The notes: generated by a model not told the origin, from the sequence alone. DNA of 64,000 nucleotides from Bacillota bacterium (GCA_017577945.1 PKQS01000010.1:310001-374000); one strand, 5' to 3'; positions 17,930 to 27,765 are shown, counted from the first letter of the stretch. A program made the numbers and translations.

Positions 17930-19333
17930 CTATACCGGCTGCAAATGCTGTTTGAGCAAAGCGAAGGCCACCTCGGGCAGGCGCTGGGCCAAAAGCCCGC
18001 CCGCGGCCAGCAGATAGTGGGCATCCACCAGCAGCGCGGGCGCCCGCGGCAAGAGCAGATGCCGCTCCTCGTCCGGCGCGCCGTCGGCGAGACAGCTCTG
18101 CAGGACGTCCCGGGCGAAGCCGCCGTGCACGATGACGCCGCCGGTACCGATCAGCGCCGGCAAAGCGGACAAGTCTTTGCCGACCTGAAACCGCCGCGTC
18201 CCCAGCGGCGTGGCGCGCACCTCCAGCCTGCCCACGTGCCGGCGCATGGCTGTCCTCGCCGCGGCCCACGCCAGCGCGCGGTCCAGCGCCCGTTCCCGCT
18301 CGCTTTGCGGCAGCCGCGCGGGCGTTCGCGCCAGCTCCGCGGCCATGCGCCGCACCTCATCCGGCGCCAGGCCGGCCGCACGTCCCACCACGTCGGCGCC
18401 GACGGCTTCCACCAGCGACGCGGCGCTGACCCGCACGCCCAAGTCCCCTTCCACCGTCCGCTTGGCCCAAGGTTCCGGCAAACCTTTGACCGTCACGTCG
18501 GCTGCGGCCGGCGCGCCGGCGGCCGCAGAATGAACGTCGGTCGTGGCGCCCCCGACGTCCACCACCGCCACTTCGCCCAAGCCCGGCTCCCCGCCCGCGC
18601 CGCGGGCCAAAAGCTCCGCCGCCGCGAGCACCGCGGCCGGCGTAGGCATCACCACATCCTCCACATAACGCCGCGCCGCGTCCAGCCCTTTCGCTTGCAC
18701 GATGCGCTCCAGAAACAGCTCGCGGATGGCTGCGCGGGCCGGCTCCACCTGCAGGACGCCCAGCTCCGGCATAACGTTGTCCGCCACACGCACAGCGATG
18801 CCCGCCGCGGCCAGCAAGGCGGCCGCTTCGCCCGCGGCCTCCCGGTTGCCCGCTACGACCACCGGTGCGGTTATACGGGCCTCCGCGAGCCGCTGTGCGT
18901 TGGCCAGCAGCCCGTCCCGGTTGCCGCCGTCTGTGCCGCCCGCGAGCAGAACGATGTCGGGCGCGAGCTCCTTGATCCGCTGCGCGTCCGACGCCGACAG
19001 CTTGTACGCCAGCGTGGCCACCACCCGCGCGCCCGCGCCCAGCGCCGCGCGCCGGGCGGCTTCGGCGGTCAGCTCCGGCACTAGGCCCACGGCCACCATG
19101 CGCAAGCCGCCCGCCGCGCTGCTGCACGCCAGCCGCAGCCGCAAATCTTTCTCTCGCACGCCCTGGGCGGCCAGCCGGGCCAACCCCTGCCGCAGGCCGA
19201 CGGTGACGTCCTCCGGGGTCGTCGGCGCCACGGCCTGCGCCGCCAGGCGCGCTTCCTCCACGTCGACGACGGTCAGCTTCGTGAACGTGCTGCCGAAGTC
19301 AATCAGCAGCGCCAGCGCCAAAGCCCGTTTCAC
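17930..19333 (-). CDS. GlmL/MutL-type ASKHA ATPase (adenosylcobalamin mutase accessory family)
   Basis: Member of the family called MutL or GlmL in glutamate-mutase and ornithine-aminomutase clusters. It is unrelated to the mismatch-repair MutL. The 467 residues form an actin/Hsp70-fold ATPase: phosphate-1 loop [15 protein letters not shown] at 8-22, phosphate-2 loop [15 protein letters not shown] near 250, and the adenosine-side [16 protein letters not shown]. In other genomes these proteins are thought to protect or reactivate B12 mutases. No mutase gene is in this window. The GTG start overlaps the murD stop by 4 bases, so it is cotranslated with a wall gene. Its client here is unknown. 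Confidence 0.82.
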   Translation of the reverse strand: MKRALALALLIDFGSTFTKLTVVDVEEARLAAQAVAPTTPEDVTVGLRQGLARLAAQGVREKDLRLRLACSSAAGGLRMVAVGLVPELTAEAARRAALGAGARVVATLAYKLSASDAQRIKELAPDIVLLAGGTDGGNRDGLLANAQRLAEARITAPVVVAGNREAAGEAAALLAAAGIAVRVADNVMPELGVLQVEPARAAIRELFLERIVQAKGLDAARRYVEDVVMPTPAAVLAAAELLARGAGGEPGLGEVAVVDVGGATTDVHSAAAGAPAAADVTVKGLPEPWAKRTVEGDLGVRVSAASLVEAVGADVVGRAAGLAPDEVRRMAAELARTPARLPQSERERALDRALAWAAARTAMRRHVGRLEVRATPLGTRRFQVGKDLSALPALIGTGGVIVHGGFARDVLQSCLADGAPDEERHLLLPRAPALLVDAHYLLAAGGLLAQRLPEVAFALLKQHLQPV

Positions 19334-20745
19334 TCCGCAGCGGCGGGCGGTTCGCAGAACCGGGCCACCAGCTCCCGGAACCGGTCGCCCCGCACCTCGA
19401 AATTGGGGAACATGTCGTAGCTCGCGCACGCCGGCGACAAAAGCACCACGTCGCCCGGCCGTGCGGCAAGGCGCGCCTGCTCCACCGCTTCCTCCAAGCT
19501 GCCGGCGTGGACGATGCGCGGGGGTACAGCTCCTGTTTTCTCGCTGTGCGCTGCGATCGCCTGCTCGATCTTGGCCGCCGTAGCTCCCAGCAGGACCACC
19601 GTGTGCACCCGTCCCGGCAACGCGGCGGCCAGTTCATCGAAGGGCAGCTTCTTGTCGTACCCGCCGGCGATGAGCACGATAGGCTCGGCGAACGAGCGTA
19701 TCCCCGCCACCGCCCGGGCCGGGCTGGTCGCGATGGAGTCGTTGTAAAAGCGAATGCCGTTCCAGGTTCCCACCAGCTCCAGCCGGTGCCGCACCCCCCG
19801 GAACGCGGCGATCGCGTCCCGCATCCACTCCGGCTTCAACCCGCAGGCGGAGCCCACCGCCACCGCCGCCAGCACGTTGGCAACGTTGTGCCGCCCGGGC
19901 ACGCGGATGTCCGCCAGCGTGCAGACGACGACCGGCTGGGCCCGTCCCGGCCGGCTCGGGGTCCTGACCCGCGCGACGATGCGGTCGCCGTCCAGCCAGG
20001 CGCCTTCCGGCTGCTCCTCTTCCAGGCTGAAAGCCAGCCGGCGCCCCGGCGACAGCGCGGCCATGGCCCGAGTCGTCTCGTCGTCGGCGTTGAACACCGC
20101 CACGTCACCGGGCCGCTGGAACTCGTAAATGCGCCGCTTCGCGGCCACGTACGCCTCCATCGTGCCGTGCACGTCCAGGTGGTTCGGCGTCACGTTGGTG
20201 ACGACAGCCACATGCGGGCTCCGGTCCAGCATCTCCAGCTGGAAGCTGGACAGCTCCAGCACGACCCAGGCGTCGCCGGGGATGTCCTCGGCCACCTCCA
20301 GCAGCGGCTGCCCGATGTTGCCGCCCACGTAGACCGGGCGCGGCCCCCGCCGCAGCATCTCGCCGACCAGCGTCGTAGTCGTCGTTTTGCCGCTGCTGCC
20401 CGTGATGCCCACGATGGGCGCCTTGCACAACGAAAAAAACAGCCCGACTTCGCTGAAAAAGGGTACACCGCGCTCCCGCAGCCGCTGCAGCGCGGGTGCG
20501 TTTTTCGGCATGCCCGGCGTCAAAAAGACGGCGTCCCAGGCGCCGTCCAGCCGCTCCAGGTAGTCGGGCCCCAGCACGAGCCGCACGCCCAGCCGCCGCA
20601 GCTCCTCGGCTTTCGCGCCCAGTGCCTGCTCCGTCTTCTGATCGAAACCGGTCAGGCGCGCGCCGCGCCCGGCCAAATAACGAATGACGGCCATGTTGCT
20701 GACGCCCAGCCCCACGACCGCCACCGCTCGGTTACGCCATACCAC
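19330..20745 (-). CDS. murD: UDP-N-acetylmuramoyl-L-alanine--D-glutamate ligase
   Basis: Cytosolic Mur ligase adding D-glutamate to UDP-MurNAc-L-Ala in peptidoglycan precursor synthesis. The 471 residues have the N-terminal Rossmann fold (AVAVVGLGVSNMAVIRYLAGRG), the ATP loop GITGSSGKTTTTTLVGEM, the NVTPNHLDVHGTMEAY motif and the C-terminal YNDSIATSP and SPACASYDMF. It sits outside a dcw cluster, between a GerMN gene and a GlmL-type gene, which is uncommon for murD. The start is GTG with GGGGAA upstream. Confidence 0.95.
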   Translation of the reverse strand: MVWRNRAVAVVGLGVSNMAVIRYLAGRGARLTGFDQKTEQALGAKAEELRRLGVRLVLGPDYLERLDGAWDAVFLTPGMPKNAPALQRLRERGVPFFSEVGLFFSLCKAPIVGITGSSGKTTTTTLVGEMLRRGPRPVYVGGNIGQPLLEVAEDIPGDAWVVLELSSFQLEMLDRSPHVAVVTNVTPNHLDVHGTMEAYVAAKRRIYEFQRPGDVAVFNADDETTRAMAALSPGRRLAFSLEEEQPEGAWLDGDRIVARVRTPSRPGRAQPVVVCTLADIRVPGRHNVANVLAAVAVGSACGLKPEWMRDAIAAFRGVRHRLELVGTWNGIRFYNDSIATSPARAVAGIRSFAEPIVLIAGGYDKKLPFDELAAALPGRVHTVVLLGATAAKIEQAIAAHSEKTGAVPPRIVHAGSLEEAVEQARLAARPGDVVLLSPACASYDMFPNFEVRGDRFRELVARFCEPPAAAE

Positions 20746-20814
20746 CGTTGTTCCCCGTCCTTCGGCGGCTGCCGCCCCTGCCGCTGCAATCGAAATTCAA
20801 CACTATTGTTCCCG

Positions 20815-21369
20815 TCACCAGCAGATGCGCCCCGCCTGCAGCGCTTCTTCCGGCACCGTCATCGGCTCGGAGAAAATCAAGTGGCCCACCAGCGTCTCGA
20901 CGACTTCTCCTTCGAGCAAAATCTGCACCGCGTCGATGCCCTTCAGCGCCACCAGGCTGCCGACGATGGCGTACGCGGTCAGCATCTCGCCGGCGCTGCC
21001 GCCGGGATGATTGTCGCGCAGCTCGCGGCTGTAGTCGACGATGGCCAAGCCGTCTTGCACGGTGACGGACAAGACGCGGGCGCCGGCCGGGATGGTGCCC
21101 ACCAAATCCGGCGACGCCGGCCCCTCGGCCAGCGCCTGCAGCACCCGCAGCGGCAAATCGTCTCCGGCGGGCAAGCGCCGCGTCTCGGCCACGAGACACT
21201 CGCCGAACGCGTCCGCGAAAAACAGCGTCACCGCCACCTCTGCCGCGCCCTCGGGCCCAGGCTGCAGCAGCCGATCCAGCACGGACTGCCGGCGGAAACC
21301 GTAAAGGAGGATGGCAATAAGCCCTAGCACGAAGAGGAAAGCCACCAGATAGCGCAACGCTCGAGGCAC
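20815..21369 (-). CDS. GerMN domain lipoprotein-like/membrane protein
   Basis: A 184-residue protein with an N-terminal membrane anchor (LRYLVAFLFVLGLIAILLYGF) and one extracytoplasmic GerMN domain (about 45-160), recognised by VTLFFADAFGECLVAETRRL, LPLRVLQALAEGP and the central VQDGLAIVDYSRELRDN. GerMN proteins act in spore germination and sporulation wall remodelling. In Bacillus subtilis gerM lies directly before rph and rdgB, and the same order, interrupted by murD and a GlmL-type gene, is seen here. It is 34 bases downstream of the amidase gene, so both likely share a transcript. Confidence 0.85.
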   Translation of the reverse strand: MPRALRYLVAFLFVLGLIAILLYGFRRQSVLDRLLQPGPEGAAEVAVTLFFADAFGECLVAETRRLPAGDDLPLRVLQALAEGPASPDLVGTIPAGARVLSVTVQDGLAIVDYSRELRDNHPGGSAGEMLTAYAIVGSLVALKGIDAVQILLEGEVVETLVGHLIFSEPMTVPEEALQAGRICW

Positions 21370-21403
21370 GGCGTGTCTCTCCCAAGAGGCGGCGTCCCGC
21401 GGC

Positions 21404-24187
21404 CTAGAAGCCGCCGTCCTGCAGCGGCTCGGGCACGGCGCTCACGAGCGCCATCGGCTCCAGCGCCAACGCCTCGGCCGGCAGCTCGCCGGCGGCCAAA
21501 AAGCCGCTGACGGCCTGTTCCGCAGCCAGCTGCCATTCCCGGCGGGCCGGCGGCACGTCCAGTTGCTGTTCTTCCGCGAAAAAGCGCACGATGCCTTGCA
21601 CGATGCCCGCGGCGGCGCGCGCCTGAAAGTCCGGGTCGAGCAACAGTTTTTCTTCGCTGGGATTATCGATAAAACCTACTTCCACCAACGCCGCCGGCAT
21701 GACGGTGTTGCGCACCACGTACAGCGCCCGCTGGTGCACGCCGCGGTCGTTGAGCCCCAGCTGCCCCAGCACTTCCGTATGGATCGCCTCCGCGTAGCGG
21801 CGGTTCACGGACCGGGCGGCGTCACCGTTCTCCGGATAGAAAAACGTCGACGTGCCGCTGGCGATGCGGCCGAAGCCCACCGCGTCGGCGTGGATGCTGA
21901 CGAACGCGTCGGCGCCGACCGCGTTGGCGAGCGCCGTCCGCGCGGACAGCTCGACAGTCGCGTCCTCATGCCGCGTCATGACGACCGTGGCCCCGGCCTT
22001 TTCCAGCATGTCGGCCACCAGCAAGCCAATGGCCAGCGTCACGTCTTTTTCGTACGTGCCCGAATAGCCGATGGCGCCCGGATCCCGGCCGCCGTGGCCC
22101 GGGTCCACGACGATGGTGCGTCCGGCCAGGTGCGAACGCCGCAGCGCCAAGACGGCGCGGCGGCCGTCCGGCGAAACCATCAGGTGGTGCTCCGCTATTT
22201 GATTCAGCTCCACCACGATGCGGCTCATGGTCGGCTCCGCCTGGCCCGCCCGTACGGTGGCCACAACGCCCCCAGACAAGCCGCCGCCCGTCAAACCGAG
22301 GGACCGGGCTACCTGCGTGCCCGGCAAATCAACGACCAGCCGTTCGGGCTCCCGCAGGCGGCGCAAGACGGGCTGCAGCGGCGTGTCGGCCTCGATGAGC
22401 ACGAACTCCGTCTCCCCGGCGTACAGCACCGCCACGTTGACCACGTTGCCCAGCGGCGGCGCCGCGTCCCGGCTGCGCTCTACGACCACGCCGGTCAGCG
22501 GATGCAAGACCAGGGCCACGCGGCCGTCCGCGCCCGGCTGCGCCTCCCCCTCCACAGCGGCCGCCAGGCGGCTGGTAAACAGCGCCGCCGCAGTGGTGCC
22601 CCGCAGCTCCACCACCACCCGCACCACGTCCGGCGCGTATTGGCTCACCCGCACGCTGGACGCGAAGGGGCTGTCGACGGCCGCCTCCCAGGGACCTTCG
22701 ACCGTCGCGCCCGCCAGGTCGATGACGACGCGCGCCGGCTGCCGCAGGACGAAAGCGGAATACCGCAGTGGTCCCGTGGTCTCGAGCCAGAGCGACAAGC
22801 CGCCCACCGCGGTGGGTTCAGCTGACACGCTCCGGATTTGCTGGTTTAGCTGCACGACGAAGCGGCGGCCGTCGGCGTCCGCCTGCAGCCGGTAGCCCGT
22901 GGGCGCGGTCAAATCGGCCACTAGGCGCACGCCGCCGTCCGGCGTGGCGCTGGCCCGCAGCTGGGTGACAATTTTGCCGTCGCCGGGCAGAGTGCGCCAG
23001 CCCGTGGCCAGCACCGCGTTGGGCACGTCCACGACCAAGCGCGCCGGGTTGGGCAAGTACATGGCGCGCGGGGCGACGGCTTTGTCCGCGCCCACCTCCA
23101 GCACGACGCGCCCGTTGTCGACGAACAAGTCGACTTGATGCAGAACGGCCGGCGCCTCGACGATGGGAGGCGGCGCCGGCTCCGCATCCAGCATTTCCGC
23201 CAACAGCTCGAGCCAGCCAGCCAAGTTTGGGAACGAGTCCTCGCCGGCCGCGACGGCGGGCGCCAAATCTTCCTCTCCGAAGAGCGCCTGCACCGCTTCC
23301 TCGCCTAGGACCGCCACTCCCTCGTCAAGGAGTTCCCCCACCGCTTCGTGTCCCAGAAGCCCCTCCACCGCTTCCCCGCCGAGGAGCTCCGCCGCTTCTT
23401 GTCCCAAGAGCCGCTCTGCCCGTTCCTCGCCCGCAAGGCCCTCGCCGCCAGGCAGGTTTTCTTCGGCGGCCCCGGCCTGCAGCCAGCCGGACGGAGCAGG
23501 CTCGGGTTCGGGCCCCGGCTCCGGCTCCGCTTCGCGTCCGGGCCACAACGGGGACTCAACCTCCGTCGGGCGCGGCGTGTCTTCCGGCCGTGCTTCCGGT
23601 TCCGCCGGCGTGGCCGGAGCCAGCCCCGGCTCCCGCTGAGCCGCGGCCAGCCCATCGGCCATGGGCGCGGCCTGCGGCGGCGTGCCCGGCGCTTCGGCAG
23701 CCAGCGGCGCCGCCGGGTGCCCGCCCGCCGGGACGAAGGCCAGCGCCGGTGCGGCCGGCTGCGTGCGATGTTCCAGGCGCAGGGTTCCCGACAACACGTC
23801 CCACTCGACCCGCAGGCCCACCATGTCGGCCACCAGATGGAGCGGCACGTACAAGACGCCGGCGTGCACCTCCGGCGCCGCCTGCAGCTCCACGCGGCGC
23901 CCGTCCACCACGGCCCGGCGGTCGTCCACGACAATGGTGGCCATGCGGTTGCCGTACACGAGGGTGACGACCGGGAACGTGGAGTCGTCGACGAGCACGC
24001 CCAGCTCATGCTGCAAGACGGGTTGGGCGACGCCAAGACCCAGCCCCAGCAGCGCCAGCGCCGGTCCGGTCGTGACCGTCCGCCCGTCGATCTGCAGTTC
24101 GATGGCCGCCCGGGCTCCCACGGCCCAGGCCATCACGCCCAGCCACGCAAGAAGCAACACGGCCAAGAGGCGGGAACCCCGCTCCAT
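21404..24187 (-). CDS. N-acetylmuramoyl-L-alanine amidase with AMIN and stalk domains
   Basis: Large secreted peptidoglycan hydrolase of 927 residues. Order: signal peptide (LLAVLLLAWLGVMAWAVGARA); a copper-amine-oxidase-N/stalk-like domain (about 30-135, VPLHLVADMVGLRVEWD); a Pro/Ala/Glu-rich linker; a Leu/Gly/Glu repeat stretch (about 250-305); three AMIN-like segments (about 345-680) that would bind wall; and Amidase_3 from about 695. Amidase zinc and catalytic residues are visible in VVDPGHGGRDPGA, TYEKDVTLAIG, FVSIHADAVGF and LVEVGFIDNPSEEKLL. The ATG is preceded by GGAGG 8 bases away. It probably starts the operon that continues with GerMN, murD, GlmL-type, rph and rdgB. The 5' flank (24188-24340) holds no clear promoter. 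Confidence 0.92.
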   Translation of the reverse strand: MERGSRLLAVLLLAWLGVMAWAVGARAAIELQIDGRTVTTGPALALLGLGLGVAQPVLQHELGVLVDDSTFPVVTLVYGNRMATIVVDDRRAVVDGRRVELQAAPEVHAGVLYVPLHLVADMVGLRVEWDVLSGTLRLEHRTQPAAPALAFVPAGGHPAAPLAAEAPGTPPQAAPMADGLAAAQREPGLAPATPAEPEARPEDTPRPTEVESPLWPGREAEPEPGPEPEPAPSGWLQAGAAEENLPGGEGLAGEERAERLLGQEAAELLGGEAVEGLLGHEAVGELLDEGVAVLGEEAVQALFGEEDLAPAVAAGEDSFPNLAGWLELLAEMLDAEPAPPPIVEAPAVLHQVDLFVDNGRVVLEVGADKAVAPRAMYLPNPARLVVDVPNAVLATGWRTLPGDGKIVTQLRASATPDGGVRLVADLTAPTGYRLQADADGRRFVVQLNQQIRSVSAEPTAVGGLSLWLETTGPLRYSAFVLRQPARVVIDLAGATVEGPWEAAVDSPFASSVRVSQYAPDVVRVVVELRGTTAAALFTSRLAAAVEGEAQPGADGRVALVLHPLTGVVVERSRDAAPPLGNVVNVAVLYAGETEFVLIEADTPLQPVLRRLREPERLVVDLPGTQVARSLGLTGGGLSGGVVATVRAGQAEPTMSRIVVELNQIAEHHLMVSPDGRRAVLALRRSHLAGRTIVVDPGHGGRDPGAIGYSGTYEKDVTLAIGLLVADMLEKAGATVVMTRHEDATVELSARTALANAVGADAFVSIHADAVGFGRIASGTSTFFYPENGDAARSVNRRYAEAIHTEVLGQLGLNDRGVHQRALYVVRNTVMPAALVEVGFIDNPSEEKLLLDPDFQARAAAGIVQGIVRFFAEEQQLDVPPARREWQLAAEQAVSGFLAAGELPAEALALEPMALVSAVPEPLQDGGF

Positions 24188-24340
24188 CGCATTCGCCTCC
24201 TGGCCTCCTTCTTTCGGCGCGTTCGTCGAAATTCCTCACCGCAGCCCGGTGAAAATTGCCATTTTCTCGCGCTCGCCGCGCCTTTGCATGAGAAAATCGC
24301 AGCGGTTCGAAAAAAGCCGAAACCACCAAGTGTGAGCGCC

Positions 24341-24369
24341 AAGAAAAAAGCCCGCCCTTATGGGCGGGC
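24341..24369 (-). terminator. Rho-independent terminator of ssrA (tmRNA)
   Basis: On the minus strand GCCCGCCC/GGGCGGGC with a 4-base loop (24350-24369), followed by TTTTTTCTT. It begins about 10 bases after the tmRNA 3' end. Confidence 0.92.
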
Positions 24370-24378
24370 CTGCGTTCC

Positions 24379-24739
24379 TGGTGGAGGCGCCGGCGAGTCG
24401 CACGCCGGGTCCGCAACGGCAGTTACGACGGTTTCTACGGGTGTAGCCTATGTTTTCCTCTCGCCCTGGCGGCCTCCCATAGGCAGGATGCCGGCCGGGC
24501 CAGCCCGTCAGATGTCCTTCCCTCTTCCAGGCAGCCGAGGGAAGCAAGCCTGCAAGCTATGACGCCATCAGCCGCTGTGCAGGCTCAGCGGCTGCGACGT
24601 GCGGCTAGCGTTTCTTAAGCGGCCGCAGCGAAAGCAGGTTCGTTGGCGTTTATTTGACGCCCACCGTTTTTACGAGCTGGTGGAACCTCGACCCGCTTAT
24701 CCGTCGTCCCCGCTCGCCGCGTCGAGCCTACTCGCCCCC
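24379..24739 (-). ncRNA. ssrA: Transfer-messenger RNA (tmRNA)
   Basis: The 361-base gene was found from its ends and tag frame. The tRNA-like domain has 5' GGGGGCGA pairing with CGCCTCC and an encoded ACCA at 24379-24382, with the expected G3-U pair and a T-arm reading GGGTTCGACTC-like text at the 3' end. The tag frame lies at 24615-24647: GCC resume codon (24645-24647) through TAA, giving ANEPAFAAAA. The ending AAAA differs from the common ALAA or AVAA. It starts 14 bases after the smpB stop, so it is likely cotranscribed with smpB or driven from within it, and it ends at a strong terminator. Confidence 0.93.
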
Positions 24740-24753
24740 GTGCAGACGATCGG

Positions 24754-25218
24754 TCAACGAACCGCTCCCGCTTTAATCGCCCGCTCCGCTTCGCGGCGGG
24801 CGTCCCGCTGGGCCATGGCCTCGCGCTTATCCCACTTCTTCTTGCCGCGGGCCAGCGCCAGCTCCACCTTGGCCCAGCCTCGCTCATTAAAGTATATGCG
24901 CAGCGGGATGAGCGTCAAGCCCTGCTCCCGCGTTTTGCCCACAAGCCGCCGGATTTCGTCTTTCTGCAGCAGCAGCTTGCGGGTGCGCAGCGGATCGTGG
25001 TTGAAGCGATTGCCGTGCGAGTACGGGCTGATGTGCATGTTGTAAAGGAACACTTCGCCGTTGACGACGCGGGCGAACGCGTCGTTGAGGTTCGCCCGCC
25101 CGCCGCGCAGCGACTTGACCTCCGTCCCGGTCAGCACGAGGCCGGCCTCCAGCGTTTCCAGGATCTCGTACTCGTGCCGCGCTTTCCGGTTCGTCGCGAC
25201 AGCCCTCGGTTCCGCCAT
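24754..25218 (-). CDS. smpB: SsrA-binding protein SmpB
   Basis: Small basic protein that delivers tmRNA to stalled ribosomes in trans-translation. The 154 residues show [21 protein letters not shown], the core [36 protein letters not shown] and the basic C-terminal tail [12 protein letters not shown] that enters the mRNA channel. The ATG at 25218 has GAGGTG upstream. An earlier in-frame ATG at 25242 lies inside the -10 box of the promoter and cannot be used. The gene sits immediately before ssrA. Confidence 0.97.
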   Translation of the reverse strand: MAEPRAVATNRKARHEYEILETLEAGLVLTGTEVKSLRGGRANLNDAFARVVNGEVFLYNMHISPYSHGNRFNHDPLRTRKLLLQKDEIRRLVGKTREQGLTLIPLRIYFNERGWAKVELALARGKKKWDKREAMAQRDARREAERAIKAGAVR

Positions 25219-25240
25219 CGGCACCACCTCGTGCACCTTC

Positions 25241-25268
25241 ATTATACCAGCCGTGGGATCCGTGTCAA
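25241..25268 (-). promoter_or_regulatory. Sigma-A promoter of smpB-ssrA
   Basis: TTGACA (25263-25268), a 16-base spacer and a perfect TATAAT (25241-25246) on the minus strand. Predicted transcription starts near 25234, leaving a short leader before the smpB ATG at 25218. Confidence 0.85.
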
Positions 25269-25272
25269 CGAA

Positions 25273-25315
25273 CGACCCGGCGCCGCCAGGCCGGCAAGCC
25301 CGGCGGGCCGGGTCG
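25273..25315 (-). terminator. GC-rich hairpin after hppA (probable terminator lacking a U-tract)
   Basis: The outer stem CGACCCGGC/GCCGGGTCG (9 bp) encloses a smaller inner hairpin. It sits between the hppA stop and the smpB promoter. No T-run follows, so intrinsic termination is uncertain. Confidence 0.4.
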
Positions 25316-25369
25316 CGTCATCCCTCGTGGTTGAGGCGGCGGAAAGCCGCATCCGGGAAGTCGAGCCGC

Positions 25370-27433
25370 TTAGCCGAACAGCCCCGCGCCGAACAGCGGC
25401 GCAAACACCAGCGACACGATGGCCATCAACTTGATCAGAATGTTCATCGACGGGCCCGCGGTGTCCTTGAACGGGTCGCCCACCGTGTCGCCCACCACCG
25501 CCGCTGCGTGGGCCGGGCTCCCCTTGCCGCCGTGGGCGCCGCCCTCAATATGCTTCTTGGCGTTGTCCCACGCGCCGCCCGCGTTGGCCATCATCAGCGC
25601 CAGCGGCACGCCGGTAATCAGCGCGCCCGCCAGCGCGCCGCCCAGCGCCGCCTTGCCCAAGATGAGCCCGACGGCCAGCGGCACAATGACCGCCAGCAAG
25701 CCCGGCAGGATCATCTCCCGCAACGCCGCGCCGGTGCTGATGTCAACGGCCCGCGAATAGTCGGGCTTGGCCTTGCCTTCCATCAGGCCCTTGATCTCGC
25801 GGAACTGGCGGCGCACTTCATTGATCATGTCGAACGCGGCGCGGCCGACCGCCTGCATGGTCATGGCGGCAAACAGGAAGGGCATCACGGCGCCGATCAA
25901 GAGTCCGATGATGACGAGAGGATTCAGCAAGTCGATGGCGGTGATTCCGGCCGCCTGCGAGTACGCCGTAAAGAGCGCCAGGGCCGTCAGCGCGGCCGAG
26001 CCGATGGCGAAGCCCTTGGCCACGGCCGCCGTCGTGTTGCCCACCGAGTCCAGGCTGTCCGTGATTTGCCGCACCTTCGGATCCAGGTTCGACATTTCGG
26101 CAATGCCGCCCGCGTTGTCGGCGATGGGCCCGTATGCGTCCACCGCCACCGTCATGCCCGTCGTGGCCAGCATGCCCACGGCCGCCATCGCCATGCCGTA
26201 CAGGCCCATCCCGGGCACCGCGGCCTCGCAGACGAAGTACGAAACGGCGATGCCGACGGCGATGAGCAGAATCGGCGCCACCGTGCTCAGCATGCCGACG
26301 CCGAGGCCCTCAATGATGTTGGTGGCCGTCCCGGTCGTGGAAGCTTCGGCGATGGAGCGGGTGGGCTTGTACTTGGCGGAGGTGAAATACTCGGTCAGCG
26401 AGCCGATGGCGATGCCGACCGCCAAGCCCGCCGCGACGGACACGAACAGCGCGAAACCGCCCTGCGGCAGCAGCCGCGTGACCAGGAAGATGCCGATCAA
26501 GCCCAGGATGGCCGCGGCGAACGTGCCGTTATTCAGCGCCTTTTGCGGATCGGCGCCGCCGCGCACGAAGAACGTGCCCAAAATGGCGGCCACGACGCCC
26601 ACCGCTCCGACCAGCAGCGGCAGCGCTACCACGACGGGCGAGGAGAACGTGCGGCTGGCGTAAAGCGTGGCGCCCAACACCATAGCGGCAATGATGGAGC
26701 CAACATACGACTCGTACAAGTCCGCGCCCATGCCGGCCACGTCGCCGACGTTGTCACCCACGTTGTCCGCGATGACCGCCGGATTGCGCGGGTCGTCCTC
26801 GGGAATCCCGGCTTCCACTTTGCCGACCAGGTCGGCACCCACGTCGGCCGCCTTCGTGTAAATGCCGCCGCCGACACGGGCAAAGAGGGCGATGGAGCTC
26901 GCGCCCAGAGCGAAGCCGTTGACGATGTTGAACGTGTCAGGATTGCTGGCGTCGCCGAACAGCAACACCACGACGGACAAGCCGGCCAGCCCCAACCCGA
27001 CGACCGACATGCCCATGATGGCGCCGCCCGAGAACGCGACGTTCAAGGCATCCACCAAGCCGCCCGTCCGGGCCGCGTTGGCCGTGCGCACGTTCGCCTG
27101 CGTCGCGGCCCGCATGCCGATGAAGCCCGCCGACGCCGAGGTCAAGCCGCCCAGCAGGAACGCGACGGCCGTAGTGGGCTGCATGGAACCGGGGCCGCTG
27201 GTCAGCGTGCCGGCCAGGAAGATCACCACGACCATGGCCAGCACGAACACCGACAAGGTCCGGTACTCCCGCCGCAGGAACGCCATCGCGCCTTCCTGAA
27301 TGGCGGCGGCGATCTCCTGCATGCGCGGCGTGCCGGCGTCATAGCGGCGGACGCGCCCAAACAAGGTGAACGCGAACAGAAGTGCGAGCGCGCCGGCAGC
27401 CAGCGCCAGATATGCAGCGGTTGTTACGTCCAT
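25370..27433 (-). CDS. hppA: Membrane-bound ion-translocating pyrophosphatase (K+-dependent type)
   Basis: Integral membrane enzyme that couples hydrolysis of pyrophosphate to export of H+ or Na+. The 687 residues form about 16 membrane spans. The substrate site is visible as [20 protein letters not shown] with [21 protein letters not shown], and the C-terminal [18 protein letters not shown]. The motif [10 protein letters not shown] has Ala where K+-independent enzymes have Lys (GNTTKA), so the enzyme should need K+. Whether it pumps H+ or Na+ is not clear from this reading. The ATG at 27433 has GGGAGG 8 bases upstream. It is 23 bases after secG in the same transcript. Confidence 0.95.
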   Translation of the reverse strand: MDVTTAAYLALAAGALALLFAFTLFGRVRRYDAGTPRMQEIAAAIQEGAMAFLRREYRTLSVFVLAMVVVIFLAGTLTSGPGSMQPTTAVAFLLGGLTSASAGFIGMRAATQANVRTANAARTGGLVDALNVAFSGGAIMGMSVVGLGLAGLSVVVLLFGDASNPDTFNIVNGFALGASSIALFARVGGGIYTKAADVGADLVGKVEAGIPEDDPRNPAVIADNVGDNVGDVAGMGADLYESYVGSIIAAMVLGATLYASRTFSSPVVVALPLLVGAVGVVAAILGTFFVRGGADPQKALNNGTFAAAILGLIGIFLVTRLLPQGGFALFVSVAAGLAVGIAIGSLTEYFTSAKYKPTRSIAEASTTGTATNIIEGLGVGMLSTVAPILLIAVGIAVSYFVCEAAVPGMGLYGMAMAAVGMLATTGMTVAVDAYGPIADNAGGIAEMSNLDPKVRQITDSLDSVGNTTAAVAKGFAIGSAALTALALFTAYSQAAGITAIDLLNPLVIIGLLIGAVMPFLFAAMTMQAVGRAAFDMINEVRRQFREIKGLMEGKAKPDYSRAVDISTGAALREMILPGLLAVIVPLAVGLILGKAALGGALAGALITGVPLALMMANAGGAWDNAKKHIEGGAHGGKGSPAHAAAVVGDTVGDPFKDTAGPSMNILIKLMAIVSLVFAPLFGAGLFG

Positions 27434-27456
27434 GTGCGCTGCCTCCCTAAATCTTC

Positions 27457-27678
27457 TCAACCCCAAATGCTGATCACGATAGAGATCAAAATGAAAGCCG
27501 TGGCCAGGTAGACCGTGGCCCTATCCAGCACCTTGTCCAGCCCGCGCGCCTGATCAAAAAACATCTGCGCGCCGCCGCCGATAGAGCCGAGCCCTTCGCC
27601 TTTGCTTTTCTGAAGCACGACGACGATGGTCAGGGCGATCCCGATCAGCAGCTGCAACACCATCAGAAAAAGGGTCAC
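27457..27678 (-). CDS. secG: Preprotein translocase subunit SecG
   Basis: Small two-helix subunit of the SecYEG channel. The 73 residues have two hydrophobic helices (about 3-21 and 52-71) separated by the family's cytoplasmic loop [19 protein letters not shown]. The start is GTG with GGAGG 7 bases upstream. secG downstream of eno is a common Bacillota arrangement, but here a promoter separates them. Confidence 0.93.
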   Translation of the reverse strand: MTLFLMVLQLLIGIALTIVVVLQKSKGEGLGSIGGGAQMFFDQARGLDKVLDRATVYLATAFILISIVISIWG

Positions 27679-27735
27679 GCCCGCACCTCCCCACGAGGAA
27701 GCTTGTCCGCACCATTCCCAATTTGCACAAACGAC

Positions 27736-27765
27736 ATTTTAACATACACCGCTTTCAGCGGACAA
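27736..27765 (-). promoter_or_regulatory. Promoter of secG-hppA
   Basis: TTGTCC (27760-27765), an 18-base spacer and TAAAAT (27736-27741) with a TGT extension on the minus strand. It starts transcription about 50 bases upstream of the secG GTG. Confidence 0.65.

Noticed and set aside
17930..19333. Annotation of the MutL-named protein as DNA mismatch repair MutL
   Set aside because: Motifs are of the ASKHA/actin-fold ATPase type, not the GHKL ATPase type; only the family name is shared.
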